Made by a program: the position numbers and the translations under genes. Shown here piece by piece: positions 63,137-64,000 of a DNA stretch of 64,000 nucleotides. The notes under the pieces were generated by a model that worked only from the letters and a program-made list of their open reading frames with translations, searched no databases and had not been told where the DNA came from. The stretch is from Paenibacillus polygoni. GTDB taxonomy: Bacteria > Bacillota > Bacilli > Paenibacillales > Paenibacillaceae. Every line of letters starts with the position of its first letter. Within the stretch, counting starts at the first letter, position 1. The stretch spans positions 2,799,501 to 2,863,500 of the forward strand of contig NZ_CP127162.1 of assembly GCF_030263935.1 (NCBI RefSeq), read 5' to 3'.

Positions 63137-64000
63137 TTACTCGCTAACTTTAACGAGCATCTTACCTAGGTTCGCACCTTTAAATAATTGAAGGAAGGCC
63201 TCAACAACGTTATCAAAACCATCAACAACGGTTTCTTCATATTTTAATTTCCCTTCAGACAGCCATTTTCCAAGCTCTTGAAGTCCTTCTGACTGACGAT
63301 CTGCATAATCACTAAGTACAAATCCTTTGAGTAAAGAACGAGTCTTTATCATTTGACTTTGGATACGAGGTCCTACATCTCCATCCGTACTGTTGTAAGA
63401 AGATATCGCGCCGCACAGCGGGATACGTGCATGATCATTCAGCAAGCTCATCACTGCATCTGAGATCGGACCACCTACGTTATCAAAATAAACATCAACA
63501 CCACTCGGACATGCTTTTTCCAAATCCTGTTTGATATTTTCTGTTGTTTTATAATTAATAGCTGCATCAAAGTTCAGCTCTTGCATTAAGTAGTTGCATT
63601 TTTCATCCGTACCGGCAATACCAACCACACGTGCACCTTTGATTTTAGCGATCTGACCCACGAACATACCAACGGAACCCGCTGCACCTGAGACAACCAC
63701 AGTTTCTCCTTCTTTAGGTTGACCAATATCAAGTAATCCAAAGTAGGCAGTAAGTCCTGTTAGACCAAGAACACTCAAATAAGCAGATACAGGGGCGATC
63801 GACTCATCAATCTTAGTAACTTTGTTATCATCTACTGTATTGAAGAGCTGCCAGCCCAGCATACCGATTACTTTGTCCCCTTCTTTGTACTTATCTGATT
63901 TCGATTCTACGATCTCTCCTACAGCTCCACCTTTAATTACATCATTTAATTGATAAGGAGGAACATACGATTTCGAATCATTCATTCTGCCGCGCATATA
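63137..64000 (-). CDS. yfmJ: NADP-dependent medium-chain reductase (YfmJ/prostaglandin reductase type), 5' end missing
   Basis: Partial: the frame is open to the window edge. The first visible residues, YMRGRMNDSKSYVPPYQ, correspond to the internal DPYMRGRM block of the family, so about 45 N-terminal residues lie outside. The cofactor motif is VVVSGAAGSVGMFVGQIAKIKG, with FDNVGGPISDAVMSLL and the ending GANLGKMLVKV. Zinc ligands are absent, as in the LTB4 dehydrogenase/curcumin reductase group, which reduces enone double bonds using NADPH. It lies upstream of the aldehyde dehydrogenase, 52 bases away, and may share its transcript for detoxifying lipid-derived aldehydes. Confidence 0.88.
   Translation of the reverse strand, partial: YMRGRMNDSKSYVPPYQLNDVIKGGAVGEIVESKSDKYKEGDKVIGMLGWQLFNTVDDNKVTKIDESIAPVSAYLSVLGLTGLTAYFGLLDIGQPKEGETVVVSGAAGSVGMFVGQIAKIKGARVVGIAGTDEKCNYLMQELNFDAAINYKTTENIKQDLEKACPSGVDVYFDNVGGPISDAVMSLLNDHARIPLCGAISSYNSTDGDVGPRIQSQMIKTRSLLKGFVLSDYADRQSEGLQELGKWLSEGKLKYEETVVDGFDNVVEAFLQLFKGANLGKMLVKVSE

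Noticed and set aside
1..64000. CRISPR arrays, tRNA or rRNA genes, prophage or toxin-antitoxin modules
   Set aside because: No spaced repeat array, no cloverleaf or rRNA-like segments and no phage structural or toxin-antitoxin-type genes were found.

Overview
The window reads as chromosome of a low-GC, spore-forming Gram-positive close to Paenibacillus. Evidence: strong AGGAGG-type ribosome sites with frequent TTG/GTG starts, B. subtilis-like gene pairs (yfmT-yfmS), a fused glutathione synthase GshF, CcpA-type cre sites, a collagen-like spore-surface-type protein, and a very large SLH-anchored CBM22-GH10-CBM9 xylanase. I see no rRNA, tRNA or CRISPR.

Layout. 0-9.6 kb: a chemotaxis-type receptor plus aldehyde dehydrogenase operon with a good sigma-D-like promoter, a VOC protein, an S66 peptidase, a collagen-like protein, an AraC regulator with a GH53 galactanase, a zinc-ribbon protein and a manganese catalase. 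9.8-11.5 kb: a complete IS1182-type element inserted in the loop of the intrinsic terminator of a GH43 gene. 11.5-13.8 kb: GH43 plus SGNH esterase. 14-18 kb: a small membrane protein, a flavin monooxygenase, an MFS exporter and a MarR regulator with a clear palindromic operator. 18-22 kb: MATE exporter-gshF operon behind a leader with an intrinsic terminator. 22-24 kb: a group IIC-type intron with its reverse transcriptase, placed just behind the terminator of a copper-amine-oxidase-N-like protein gene. 25-31 kb: a sugar-nucleotide and glycosyltransferase cluster (UDP-glucose dehydrogenase, nucleotidyltransferase, two GT4, one GT2, a PIG-L deacetylase). 31-34 kb: GH105, a PhyH-type dioxygenase and a divergent AraC regulator. 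36-41 kb: the giant xylanase. 41-48 kb: CDF transporter, then CoA-transferase / OFA-type MFS / FMN oxidoreductase operon and an NtrC-like regulator lacking the GAFTGA loop. 48-60 kb: a DadA-like oxidase and a nearly complete beta-mannan utilisation locus. 60-64 kb: an Asp-box propeller protein with a small partner, an aldehyde dehydrogenase and a YfmJ-type reductase running off the edge.

How parts work together. The mannan locus is the clearest system. A secreted GH5 mannanase cuts mannan outside the cell; a binding protein and two permeases import oligosaccharides; GH113, an AGE-family 2-epimerase and two GH130 phosphorylases finish them inside. A LacI regulator gene follows, and the divergent promoter region carries two sigma-A promoters, a cre site inside one spacer and operator-like repeats over both start sites. 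Other plant-polysaccharide genes (xylan, galactan, rhamnogalacturonan) are scattered with their own cre-like sites and AraC regulators.

The most unusual items are the TyrR-like regulator without GAFTGA beside the CoA-transferase operon, whose promoter carries twin GTGA-N6-TCAC palindromes; the attenuated MATE-gshF leader; and two unrelated mobile elements both placed at intrinsic terminators.
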